Shown: one piece after another, positions 7,336 through 15,275 of the stretch
Position numbering within the stretch: the first letter of the stretch is position 1
Layout: each line of letters begins with the position of its first letter
NCBI GenBank assembly: GCA_002726335.1
Contig: PBSR01000239.1
Location: 1-34,119 of the forward strand
Source of the DNA: Gemmatimonadaceae bacterium
GTDB taxonomy: Bacteria > Latescibacterota > UBA2968 > UBA8231
Length of the DNA: 34,119 bases
Direction: 5' to 3'
Program-made: the position numbers and the translations under genes
Notes under the pieces: model-generated
Database searches by the model: none
What the model saw: the letters and a program-made list of their open reading frames with translations, nothing else
Told to the model about the DNA's origin: nothing

Positions 7336-10300
7336 ATGGCAGAATCCAGAGAGGATCGACTCAAAGAGGCAGCCGCTGCTGAGCGGAGCGAATCCACAGA
7401 GCCTGAGGCGGCAACCACCAGCCGTCGCCGGTTTCTGAAGATCCTTGCCGCCGGTTCCGCTGCCGCGTTGACGCCGATGGACGTCCTGGCAGCGCAGCAG
7501 GTCATTCCGGATATCAAGAATCCGCTCAACCATTATCCCGATCGCGGTTGGGAGAAGACATACCTGGATCAGTATCGCTACGACCGCAGCTTCACCTGGA
7601 TCTGCGCTCCGAACGACACTCACATGTGCCGGATGCGGGCATTCGTTCGCAATGGCGTGATGATTCGCAGCGAACAGAACTACGACCATGACCGGTGCGG
7701 CGACCTGTACGGAAACCGAACCACCAAATCGTGGAACCCTCGCGGCTGCCCGAAGGGCTTCACATTCCAGCGGCGGCTCTACGGTCCGTACCGTCTCAAA
7801 GGGCCGGTGATTCGAAAGGGTTGGAAGGACTGGGCGGACGCAGGATTCCCCTCGCTCTCCGACAACCCCTCACTGCGCACTGAGTACAGATTCGACGACC
7901 GCGGCAACGATACGTTCGAGAGGGTTTCCTGGGAGGAGGCTTCGGATTATGCCGCCCGGGGCCTGATGGCCGTCGCCGACACATACAGCGGCGATGAAGG
8001 CCGGCGGCGACTGCTGGGTGATGGCTACGAGGAAGAAATGCTGGAACACTGGCACGGTGCCGGGACCCGCACGATGAAGATCGGCTCGTCCCTGCCTCTC
8101 CACGGCGTCATGGGGAAATTCGGCCTCTTTCGCTTTGCCAACGCGATGGCCCTGGTAGATCACCACGCCCGTGGCGCCTCTCCCGAGGAGGCTCAGGGCG
8201 CGCGTGAGTGGACGGAATACACCTGGCGCGGCGATCAGGCCCCCGGCCAGCCATTCGTCCACGGTCTGCAGACCTCGGACATCGACATGGCGGATCTACG
8301 CTTTTCCAAACTCACGATTCAGGTCGGCAAGAATCTCGTTGAGAACAAGATGCCTGAATCTCACTGGCTCAATGAGATCATCGAACGGGGTGGCAAGATC
8401 GTCGTCATCTCTCCCGATTACAACGCCCCCGGGGCCAAGGCGGACTACTGGATTGGCACTCGTCCCGGCCTGTCTGATACTGCGGTTCTGCTGGGCGTAA
8501 CCAAGATCCTGATTGATAACAACTGGATCGACGAGACCTTCCTGAAGCAGTTCACTGACTTTCCCCTTCTGGTCCGTACCGACACGCTACGCCGGCTACG
8601 GCCCGAAGAGATCATCCCGGGATACGAGACCAAGGACATCAGCGATGGACACTCCTACAAGATCCAGGGCCTGACCGACGAGCAGCGGGAACGGATCGGC
8701 GACTTCACCATCTGGGATGAGAAGTCGGGTGGTGTCGTGGCCATCAGCCGCGAGGATGTGGGCAGCAAGGCCAACGAGGATGCCGCCCTGTCCGGCACCT
8801 TCAAGGTGAACCTGGTGGATGGCCAGGAGGTCGAGGTCATGCCCGTACTCGAGATGTACAAACGCCATCTCGCGGACTATGACGTGACGACCGTCGAGGA
8901 GATCAGCGGCGCCAAGCCAGAGCTCGTCGAGCGCCTGGCGCGGGACATCTGGGAGACCTCAAAGGCCGGGCACCCCGTCTCCATCCACCATGGGGAAGGC
9001 ACGAACCACTACTTCCATGGCACACTGCACAACAGGGCCTGCCATCTTCCCATGATGCTGACGGGCAATTTCGGCAAGCATGGCGCCGGTGTGTTCACCT
9101 GGGCCGGCAACTATAAAGGGGCTCTCTTTCAGGCATCCTCCTGGAGCGGCCCCGGCGTGGGCTCCTACTCGCACGAAAACCCCTTCGATCCCATACTCGA
9201 CGAAGATGTCCGCATCAATCACGAGCACCTGCACAACTACAGCTATGGCGATGATGTCGCCTTCTGGGGCCATGGCGAACGGCCCCTGGTAGTCGACACA
9301 CCCTCCGAGGGACGCAAGGTCTTCACCGGCAAGACCCACATGCCGACGCCGACGAAACTGATGTGGTACAACAATGCGAACCTGATCAACCAGGCCAAGT
9401 GGGTCTACAACCTGATCGTCAACGTGTTCCCGAAGATCGACATGATCGTCGATCAGCAGGTGGAATGGACCGCCTCGGCTGAATACGCCGACGTCGTCCT
9501 GCCGGCCAATACCTGGGCCGAGTTTCAGGATCTGGAGATAGGGGGGTCCTGCTCCAATCCTTTCATCCAGGTCTGGGGTGGTGATGGCGTCAAGCCGGTC
9601 CACGACTCCAAGGATGACGCCGAGATCTTCGCTGGCGTGGGTCGCGCCCTGGCGAAAATCACTGATGACCGACGTTTTGCCGACTACTGGAAGTACATCA
9701 CGGAGAAGAAGGCGGGGGTCTATATCCAACGGGTGCTGGACAATTGTACAACGACCCGCGGGCCAGATGGTCCCTATCAGCTCAGCAAGATGCTGGAAGG
9801 CGAGTACGGCGGAGAACCGGGTGCCGCGTTGATGCTCTTCCGCACCTATCCGCGCGTTCCATTCTATGAACAGATCAACGATAGCATCCCTTTCTACACC
9901 GACAACGGCCGCCTGTCGGCCTATTGCGATCTACATGAGGCCATCGACTACGGCGAGAACCTCATCGTGCACCGCGAGGGTCCCGAAGCGACGCCCTATC
10001 TCCCCAACGTCATCGTCTCGAGCTCCGACTACATACGTCCCAACGACTATGGCATCTCACTCGACGAGATGGACCCGGACATGCGTTCGGTGCGCAACGT
10101 CAAGATGCCCTGGAGTGCGGTCAAGGACACGGTCAATCCACTCTGGGAGCAAGGGTTCCGCTACTTCTGCTCAACGCCGAAGAGCCGGCACACCACGCAC
10201 TCGTCCTGGTCCACGGTGGACTGGAACTGGATCTGGAGCTCGAGCTTCAGCGATCCCTACCGCCGTGACAAGCGGGCCCCAGGCGTGGGCGATCGGCAGA

Positions 10301-10887
10301 TTCAGATGAACCCCCAGGCGGCCAAGGACAGCGACTTCAAGGAAGGGGACTACGTCTACGTGGATGCCAACCCGGCCGATCGTCCCTTCGTCGGCTGGGA
10401 CCCGGATGACCCCCGTTCCAAGGCCTTCCGCTGCATGGTGCGAGTCAAGTTCAACCTGTCCTTGCCCTATGGCATGACGATCATGAAACACACCGGGTGG
10501 ATCGCCACCGAGCGAAGCGTCAAAGGTCACGAGACCAGGGCCGACGGCCAGGCGCTGGCCGCTGGCACCGGTTACCAGTCCAACTACCGATACGGTTCTC
10601 ACCAGAGCATCACCAGAAGCTGGCTCCCTCCCATGCACCAGACGGATAGCCTGTTCCACAAGCAGACGGGGGCGATGAAGTTTGTGTTCGGTTTCGCCGT
10701 CGACAATCACGGTGTGAATACGGTTCCCAAGGAAACCCTCGTGCGCATCACGAAGGCCGAAGACGGTGGCCTGGGCGGAGTCGGCGCCTGGAAGCCTGCG
10801 ACCACCGGATACGGTCCGGGAAACGAGTCGGACGAGATGAAGAAGTACCTCAGCGGCGGCTACACCAAGCTGGAGAAGACAGCATGA
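7336..10887 (+). CDS. nxrA: Nitrite oxidoreductase-type molybdopterin catalytic subunit (NxrA-like)
   Basis: An 1183-residue type II DMSO-reductase-family protein. A twin-arginine signal (SRRRFLKILAAGSAAAL, about residues 29-45) directs the folded enzyme to the periplasm. The N-terminal FS0 Fe-S motif reads C90-x3-D94-x3-C98-x39-C138 (CAPNDTHMC, later RGCPKG), with Asp in one ligand position; I associate this CxPNDTH motif with NxrA of Nitrospira and anammox bacteria. YTWRGDQAPGQPFVHGLQTS and VGKNLVENKMPESHW are further NXR-like blocks, and the Asp in the first is a candidate molybdenum ligand. The ATG at 7336 is preceded by AGGAGGAG at a slightly long spacing (11 bases); an upstream in-frame ATG at 7291 lacks such a site. 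The related clade also includes nitrate-reducing enzymes, so direction is undetermined. The stop overlaps the next gene (ATGA). Confidence 0.88.
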   Translation: MAESREDRLKEAAAAERSESTEPEAATTSRRRFLKILAAGSAAALTPMDVLAAQQVIPDIKNPLNHYPDRGWEKTYLDQYRYDRSFTWICAPNDTHMCRMRAFVRNGVMIRSEQNYDHDRCGDLYGNRTTKSWNPRGCPKGFTFQRRLYGPYRLKGPVIRKGWKDWADAGFPSLSDNPSLRTEYRFDDRGNDTFERVSWEEASDYAARGLMAVADTYSGDEGRRRLLGDGYEEEMLEHWHGAGTRTMKIGSSLPLHGVMGKFGLFRFANAMALVDHHARGASPEEAQGAREWTEYTWRGDQAPGQPFVHGLQTSDIDMADLRFSKLTIQVGKNLVENKMPESHWLNEIIERGGKIVVISPDYNAPGAKADYWIGTRPGLSDTAVLLGVTKILIDNNWIDETFLKQFTDFPLLVRTDTLRRLRPEEIIPGYETKDISDGHSYKIQGLTDEQRERIGDFTIWDEKSGGVVAISREDVGSKANEDAALSGTFKVNLVDGQEVEVMPVLEMYKRHLADYDVTTVEEISGAKPELVERLARDIWETSKAGHPVSIHHGEGTNHYFHGTLHNRACHLPMMLTGNFGKHGAGVFTWAGNYKGALFQASSWSGPGVGSYSHENPFDPILDEDVRINHEHLHNYSYGDDVAFWGHGERPLVVDTPSEGRKVFTGKTHMPTPTKLMWYNNANLINQAKWVYNLIVNVFPKIDMIVDQQVEWTASAEYADVVLPANTWAEFQDLEIGGSCSNPFIQVWGGDGVKPVHDSKDDAEIFAGVGRALAKITDDRRFADYWKYITEKKAGVYIQRVLDNCTTTRGPDGPYQLSKMLEGEYGGEPGAALMLFRTYPRVPFYEQINDSIPFYTDNGRLSAYCDLHEAIDYGENLIVHREGPEATPYLPNVIVSSSDYIRPNDYGISLDEMDPDMRSVRNVKMPWSAVKDTVNPLWEQGFRYFCSTPKSRHTTHSSWSTVDWNWIWSSSFSDPYRRDKRAPGVGDRQIQMNPQAAKDSDFKEGDYVYVDANPADRPFVGWDPDDPRSKAFRCMVRVKFNLSLPYGMTIMKHTGWIATERSVKGHETRADGQALAAGTGYQSNYRYGSHQSITRSWLPPMHQTDSLFHKQTGAMKFVFGFAVDNHGVNTVPKETLVRITKAEDGGLGGVGAWKPATTGYGPGNESDEMKKYLSGGYTKLEKTA

Positions 10888-11249
10888 CGTCTTCTGAAGA
10901 ACAGAACGCCGATGCAGGGAAAGCAGCCGACGTCGACGACCCCATGCAACTGCGAGCCGGCGTCGTGGAAGGGAATCCACTGGCGATGCTGCAAGGGCTG
11001 ATCGAGGAGTATGCCCGCATGGGATGGGATGCCGACCAGATCGCAGCCATTTTCGACAACCCGTTCTTTGCCGCCACGCACGGCCTTACCACGCAGTTCG
11101 GTCGGGCGCGGATCCGTGAGAACATCGAGCAGACTCTGGAACGATGCGGCGTCTTCCGCTTCGACACCGTCGAACCGGAGTCCGCTGCGAACCCGCTGCC
11201 ATGCCCCGACACAGCCACCCCCTTGAGTGGAGAGCGCAACGATGCCTGA
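10884..11249 (+). CDS. Small conserved-looking protein between nxrA and nxrB
   Basis: A 121-residue protein whose ATG overlaps the nxrA stop and whose end overlaps the nxrB start by 8 bases, which supports real translation and coupling. The centre (about residues 30-90) is amphipathic and well structured (MLQGLIEEYARMGWDADQIA, then IFDNPFFAATHGL, FGRARIRENIEQTLERCGVF). The N-terminus is acidic and the C-terminus is Pro/Ser/Thr-rich. No signal peptide, membrane segment or metal motif is seen. I do not recognise the family. A cytoplasmic assembly or escort role for NxrAB before Tat export is possible from position alone. Confidence 0.75.
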   Translation: MTSSEEQNADAGKAADVDDPMQLRAGVVEGNPLAMLQGLIEEYARMGWDADQIAAIFDNPFFAATHGLTTQFGRARIRENIEQTLERCGVFRFDTVEPESAANPLPCPDTATPLSGERNDA

Positions 11250-12528
11250 CGTCTACAACTGGCAGTTGGGACGAGAGATGAGCTATCCCCACGAGGAGGC
11301 CCATCCCGAATGGCAGTTTGCCTTCGTCTTCAACATCAACCGCTGCATTGCCTGCCAGACCTGCACGATGGCCTGCAAGTCCACCTGGACGTTCGCTAAA
11401 GGGCAGGAATACATGTGGTGGAACAACGTGGAGAGCAAGCCCTACGGCGGCTATCCGCAAGACTGGGACAGAAAACTCCTGTCCATGATCGAGAATGAAA
11501 ATCCCAAGAAGCAGACCTGGGAGGACGGAGGAAAGGGGGCGGAGAAGCCCTTTGGGACATTCGAGGGCAAGACTGTCTTTGAGGCTGCCGAGACAAACAT
11601 CTCCCCCGACGGAGCCAACCAGGCGCTGGGCTACATCCCCTCGGACGAGGAGTGGCAGAGCCCCAACATCCACGAGGAAACCGCCACGGGAGAGGCCCGC
11701 AAGAAGGATGTGTGGGGCGCCTCCGTCGAGCTTCCTGAACACCGAGTCTGGTTCTTCTATCTCCAGCGCCTCTGCAACCACTGCACCTATCCCGCCTGTC
11801 TGGCGGCATGTCCGCGCAACGCCATCTACAAGCGGCCTGAGGACGGTATTGTGCTCATCGACCAGAGTCGTTGTCGGGGATACCGCAAGTGCGTGGAGGC
11901 CTGCCCCTACAAGAAGCCCATGTACAATGCGGCAACCCGGATCTCGGAGAAGTGCATCGCCTGCTATCCCCGCATAGAAGGCAAGGATCCGGACCTGAGC
12001 CCCGATGGTGCACCGCTGGAGACGCGCTGCATGTCCGCCTGCGTCGGCAAGATCCGTCTCCAGGGCCTGGTCAAGAAGACGCCGGAGGGGACGTGGGCCG
12101 AGGCCCCGGACAGTCCGATCCATTTCCTGGTGCGGGAACGCGGCGTGGCGTTGCCGCTGTATCCGCAGTTCGGCACAGAACCTAACGGCTATTACATCCC
12201 GCCGAGATGGGCACCACGGACCTATCTCACGCAGATGTTCGGTCCGGGTGTCGACCACGCCCTCGAACAGTACTGCTGCCCCGACCGGGAACTGCTGGCC
12301 GTCCTCCAGCTCTTTCGTGCCACGCAGCAGATCATTTTCAAGTATGAGATCGAACAGGGCCAGAAGGTTGCGGAAATCGAAGTCACGCTGCCTTCGGGCG
12401 AGAAGAAGGTTCAGGAGATCTTCAACGATACCGTGATCGGCTACAACAAGCTGGGAAATGAAGTTGTCCGCATCACGGTGGAAGAGCCGACCTTCGAACG
12501 CAGTAAGGAACACGTCAACTCCATCTGA
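11242..12528 (+). CDS. nxrB: Nitrite oxidoreductase-type iron-sulfur subunit (NxrB-like)
   Basis: A 428-residue electron-transfer subunit. It begins MPDVYNWQLGREMSYP and has blocks I associate with NxrB (FAFVFNINRCIACQTC, KGQEYMWWNNVESKPYGGYP, ERLP-free link region, then FFYLQRLCNHCTYPACLAAC). Four Fe-S cluster motifs are visible: CIACQTCTMAC from residue 35, CNHCTYPACLAACP, RCRGYRKCVEACPYKKP and CIACYPRIEGKD with a later TRCMSACVGKIR. In the third motif Tyr replaces a Cys, as expected where NarH/NxrB proteins bind a [3Fe-4S] cluster. It has no own export signal, so it would be co-exported with NxrA. The start at 11242 has GGAGAG upstream and overlaps the small gene before it. It passes electrons between NxrA and the heme of an EB_dh subunit. 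Confidence 0.92.
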   Translation: MPDVYNWQLGREMSYPHEEAHPEWQFAFVFNINRCIACQTCTMACKSTWTFAKGQEYMWWNNVESKPYGGYPQDWDRKLLSMIENENPKKQTWEDGGKGAEKPFGTFEGKTVFEAAETNISPDGANQALGYIPSDEEWQSPNIHEETATGEARKKDVWGASVELPEHRVWFFYLQRLCNHCTYPACLAACPRNAIYKRPEDGIVLIDQSRCRGYRKCVEACPYKKPMYNAATRISEKCIACYPRIEGKDPDLSPDGAPLETRCMSACVGKIRLQGLVKKTPEGTWAEAPDSPIHFLVRERGVALPLYPQFGTEPNGYYIPPRWAPRTYLTQMFGPGVDHALEQYCCPDRELLAVLQLFRATQQIIFKYEIEQGQKVAEIEVTLPSGEKKVQEIFNDTVIGYNKLGNEVVRITVEEPTFERSKEHVNSI

Positions 12529-12546
12529 TGGAAACTGCTCAACCGC

Positions 12547-12712
12547 CTAGTGTCGTGTCTCAGAATTCCGTCAACATTCTGACGCCGAGCCATCCGTGCT
12601 CACTGCGTTGCGCTCACTCTGTGGGTCCACTGACCCACATCGATCGCGCGCCTTGTGAGCCCGGCGTCTCGCCGCCCGAATTTGCTGACTTATCTCTGAG
12701 ACACGACACTAG
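12547..12712. mobile_element. 166-bp foldback MITE between nxrB and the chaperone gene
   Basis: Perfect 18-base terminal inverted repeats, CTAGTGTCGTGTCTCAGA (12547-12564) and its reverse complement (12695-12712), bound a gene-free segment. TA lies at both outer ends (12548-12549 and 12710-12711), which fits the TA target duplication of IS630/Tc1-mariner transposons. The interior also folds back: TGTGGGTC/GACCCACA (12620-12627, 12632-12639) sits exactly at the centre, with GCTCAC/GTGAGC and GACGCCG/CGGCGTC further out. No coding region is inside, so it would need a transposase elsewhere in the genome. It starts 18 bases after nxrB and ends just before the ribosome-binding site of the chaperone gene. 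It may act as a transcript processing or attenuation hairpin. Confidence 0.8.
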
Positions 12713-12730
12713 CCACAGAGGAGAGAATCG

Positions 12731-13612
12731 ATGAGTATCTCCAACCCAGATACGATCGATCTGCCGGTCAGTACGGATGAGGCCGAGGGATCCTGGGTTC
12801 TTGATCGGGCCAGATACACGGTGTACCAGTTCCTTTCCGTGGCAGCGTCCAGCCCCCACTCCGAGAGCTGGTCGCGGATTCTCGACGCCGATTTCCAGGA
12901 AGTCGGTCGGGCCGCGGCCGAAGTCATCCGTGACGATCCGACAGCCTGTCCGGACCCGCTGGCGCCTGGTGAAATCACCCCGAACACACTGAGTCTGGCG
13001 CTGCTGCTCTCCCATCTTCAGGTCTCTCGAGATCAACTCATTCAGGAGTATGATCGAGTCTTCGGACTTCTCGTCTCACGCGAATGTCCGCCCCATGAAA
13101 CCGAATACTGCCCGCAGACCTTTTCGGTCTTTCGTTCCCATCACCTGGCGGACATCGCCGGCTACTACCAGGCCTTTGGTCTGGAGCCATCGGGCGAACA
13201 TCCCGAGCGCCAGGATCATATCGTGCTCGAGCTGGAGTTCATGGGCTGGCTGATCGCCAAGACCCTGTACGCATCACAACACGGTGACGCCGACCAGGTG
13301 CGCATCTGCCGGGACGCCCAGGTGAGCTTCTTCCGAGATCACTTCGCCTGGTGGACTCCCGCATTCGCTCTGGCCCTGCGTCGCAAAGCCGACGGCATCG
13401 CCGATGAAAGAAGTCTGACCGAACCCCCGAAGAGTTACCAGGGTGCCCTGGGTGCCCTCCTGGCTGCCTTCGTGCCCGCTGAACGTGGCATCCTCGGCGT
13501 TTCGCCACCAACTGAGCTGGCTGCCCCGATACCAGGCGAGGACGACAGTCAAACAGGTTGTGAGGAATGCTCGGAAACCGGTACGGATCCGGAACTGATA
13601 GAGTTGAAATAG
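12731..13612 (+). CDS. TorD/NarJ-family molybdoenzyme chaperone
   Basis: A 293-residue, mostly helical cytoplasmic protein. It has the TorD/NarJ pattern: an N-terminal YTVYQFLSVAASSPHSE helix, LIQEYDRVFGLLVSRECPPHETEYC in place of the family's Y-x2-LF...PP-ES region, then LADIAGYYQAFGLEP and HIVLELEFMGWLIAKTLYA. Members bind the Tat signal of a catalytic subunit, help molybdenum cofactor insertion and prevent early export, so NxrA is the obvious client. The ATG at 12731 has AGAGGAGAG upstream, only a few bases outside the MITE. The C-terminus is acidic with two Cys (GCEECSE), which is unusual but of unknown meaning. Confidence 0.85.
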   Translation: MSISNPDTIDLPVSTDEAEGSWVLDRARYTVYQFLSVAASSPHSESWSRILDADFQEVGRAAAEVIRDDPTACPDPLAPGEITPNTLSLALLLSHLQVSRDQLIQEYDRVFGLLVSRECPPHETEYCPQTFSVFRSHHLADIAGYYQAFGLEPSGEHPERQDHIVLELEFMGWLIAKTLYASQHGDADQVRICRDAQVSFFRDHFAWWTPAFALALRRKADGIADERSLTEPPKSYQGALGALLAAFVPAERGILGVSPPTELAAPIPGEDDSQTGCEECSETGTDPELIELK

Positions 13613-13629
13613 ACGGAGGGAAGAGAACT

Positions 13630-15138
13630 GTGAAGCGAGCCATGCTTTTGGTCCTCGTGACTTTGGGTTGTCTCCTGCATGCTGCATCCGTTCTTGCGGC
13701 GCAGAGCCGTGCGGCGCAACTCTACGATCGACACTGCGCCGCGTGTCATGGCGCCGAAGGCGACGGTCAAGGTCCGGCGGCGTACCTGCTGTCGCCAAAA
13801 CCTCGAGACTTCACCTCCGGCACGTACAAGTTCCGGAGCACGCCAAGCGGCTCGCCGCCGACCGACGCGGACCTGCTGCGTACCGTGCAGCGAGGCATCC
13901 CGGGTACGCCAATGCCCATGTGGGACCGCCTGTCCGAGACCGATCAAGTGGCCCTGGTCAGCTATGTGAAGTCCTTCTCAGACATATTCGAGGATGAGGA
14001 CGCCATGGAGCCGGTGATCGAAATCACTTCGCCACCGGCCGTGAGCGAGGCCAGCATCCGGGCCGGCGAGAAGATCTACGAAGAGATGAAGTGCGCCGAT
14101 TGCCACGGCCTAGGTGGCAAAGGGGATGGTCCTTCGTCGCCGACACTCAAGGATGATATGGGCCGTCCTATTCGACCGTACGATTTCACCAGGGGACCGG
14201 GCCTGATGAAGGGTGGCGCCTCGCAGCAGGATATCTATCGCACATTCGTCACCGGTCTCGACGGCACGCCCATGCCAGGGTATGAGGATTCGATGAACGA
14301 GATCGAGCGCTGGCAACTGGTGAACTATGTCCAGTCGCTCTCGGCAAACCAGGGCGCAACTCTGACGGCCACGACACCGACGCTTCAAGCTCTTCAGGCA
14401 GAGACCGATCCGTCGATCGACCAGGACGATCCAATCTGGCAGAGAGCACCGGCCACCACGGTTCCGACTCGCCCGCTGTGGGCCCGTGCCGCCTGGGTCG
14501 ACGCGGTCAAGGTTCAAGCCATCGTCGGACCGGGAGAAATCGCCTACCGATTTGAGTGGCGCGATCCGCAGATGGACGAGCAGATCGTCAGGCAGCGCCA
14601 GTTCCGGGATGCGGTGGCGATCCAGTTTGTGCCGGAGGGAAGCCCTGGCGACTACATGGGGATTCCATTCATCGGCATGGGGGATGAGGAGAGCACTGTC
14701 ACCATCCTGCACTGGAAAGCGGACTGGGAGGCGGATATCGCCGGCGGCTTCCGCGTGGCCGAAGAGCAGAATGAGTCGGCCATCAACCAGATGACCGCCG
14801 GGACCGACCTGTCGACGGACAGGGCGTTTCTCGCCGGTCTGGCAGCGGGCAACCCACTCTCGGAACGATCCCGCGTTACTCCCGTCGAGACGCTGGTGGC
14901 GAAGGGATTCGGCACCCTGACCAGCCCGCCGAAAGCGGAGCAGGTAGTCAAGGGCCGCGGGATGTGGCGTGACGGCGTCTGGACCGTCGTGATACATCAG
15001 CCCCTCGATTCCGCGCTGGCCCCCAGGCTGCAGCAGGGAGAGTCCCTGCCCGTTGCTGTGGCCGTGTGGGACGGGGCGGCTGACGATCGAGACGGGCAGA
15101 AGTCCGTTTCGCAGTGGCTGGAGCTTGTCGTCGAGTAA
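13630..15138 (+). CDS. nxrC: Soluble diheme cytochrome c/EB_dh protein (NxrC-like gamma subunit)
   Basis: A 502-residue protein with a signal peptide (KRAMLLVLVTLGCLLHAASVLAAQ), two heme c motifs (CAACH near residue 36, CADCH near residue 155) and a C-terminal EB_dh-type heme-binding domain (about residues 255-500). Unlike the two other EB_dh proteins in this window it has no C-terminal membrane helix and ends WLELVVE, so it should be soluble or only peripherally bound. That fits a gamma subunit of the NxrAB enzyme. A GTG start at 13630 is chosen because GGAGGGAAGAG lies just upstream; an ATG four codons later is possible. It follows the chaperone gene by 17 bases. A 137-base gap separates it from the next gene. 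Confidence 0.82.
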   Translation: MKRAMLLVLVTLGCLLHAASVLAAQSRAAQLYDRHCAACHGAEGDGQGPAAYLLSPKPRDFTSGTYKFRSTPSGSPPTDADLLRTVQRGIPGTPMPMWDRLSETDQVALVSYVKSFSDIFEDEDAMEPVIEITSPPAVSEASIRAGEKIYEEMKCADCHGLGGKGDGPSSPTLKDDMGRPIRPYDFTRGPGLMKGGASQQDIYRTFVTGLDGTPMPGYEDSMNEIERWQLVNYVQSLSANQGATLTATTPTLQALQAETDPSIDQDDPIWQRAPATTVPTRPLWARAAWVDAVKVQAIVGPGEIAYRFEWRDPQMDEQIVRQRQFRDAVAIQFVPEGSPGDYMGIPFIGMGDEESTVTILHWKADWEADIAGGFRVAEEQNESAINQMTAGTDLSTDRAFLAGLAAGNPLSERSRVTPVETLVAKGFGTLTSPPKAEQVVKGRGMWRDGVWTVVIHQPLDSALAPRLQQGESLPVAVAVWDGAADDRDGQKSVSQWLELVVE

Positions 15139-15213
15139 AATCCGACAGAAAACCAAGAGTGAGTGCAATCAAAGGCCGCTGTCGTTCGTTGGTTCAATAG
15201 GCAGTCTGAGTTC

Positions 15214-15227
15214 AACTGATATCAGTT
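15214..15227. promoter_or_regulatory. Perfect 14-bp palindrome, candidate operator
   Basis: AACTGATATCAGTT is a perfect palindrome in the gap between the NxrC-like gene and the second bd-like gene, about 50 bases before the latter's start. It may be a binding site for a dimeric regulator, which would give the membrane module its own control. No regulator gene is present in the window. Confidence 0.35.
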
Positions 15228-15275
15228 ACGGAAAATCCGCCGTGGCCGCCCGATGGGTAGAAAGAGACCAGGTTG

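Noticed and set aside
7336..12528. Cytoplasmic membrane nitrate reductase NarGH
   Set aside because: The Tat signal, the CxPNDTH motif, the NxrB-type sequence blocks and the absence of a NarI gene point to the periplasmic NXR-type branch instead.
12581..12668. Intrinsic terminator after nxrB
   Set aside because: The hairpins here lie within the symmetric MITE and no T-run follows, so transposon structure explains them better.
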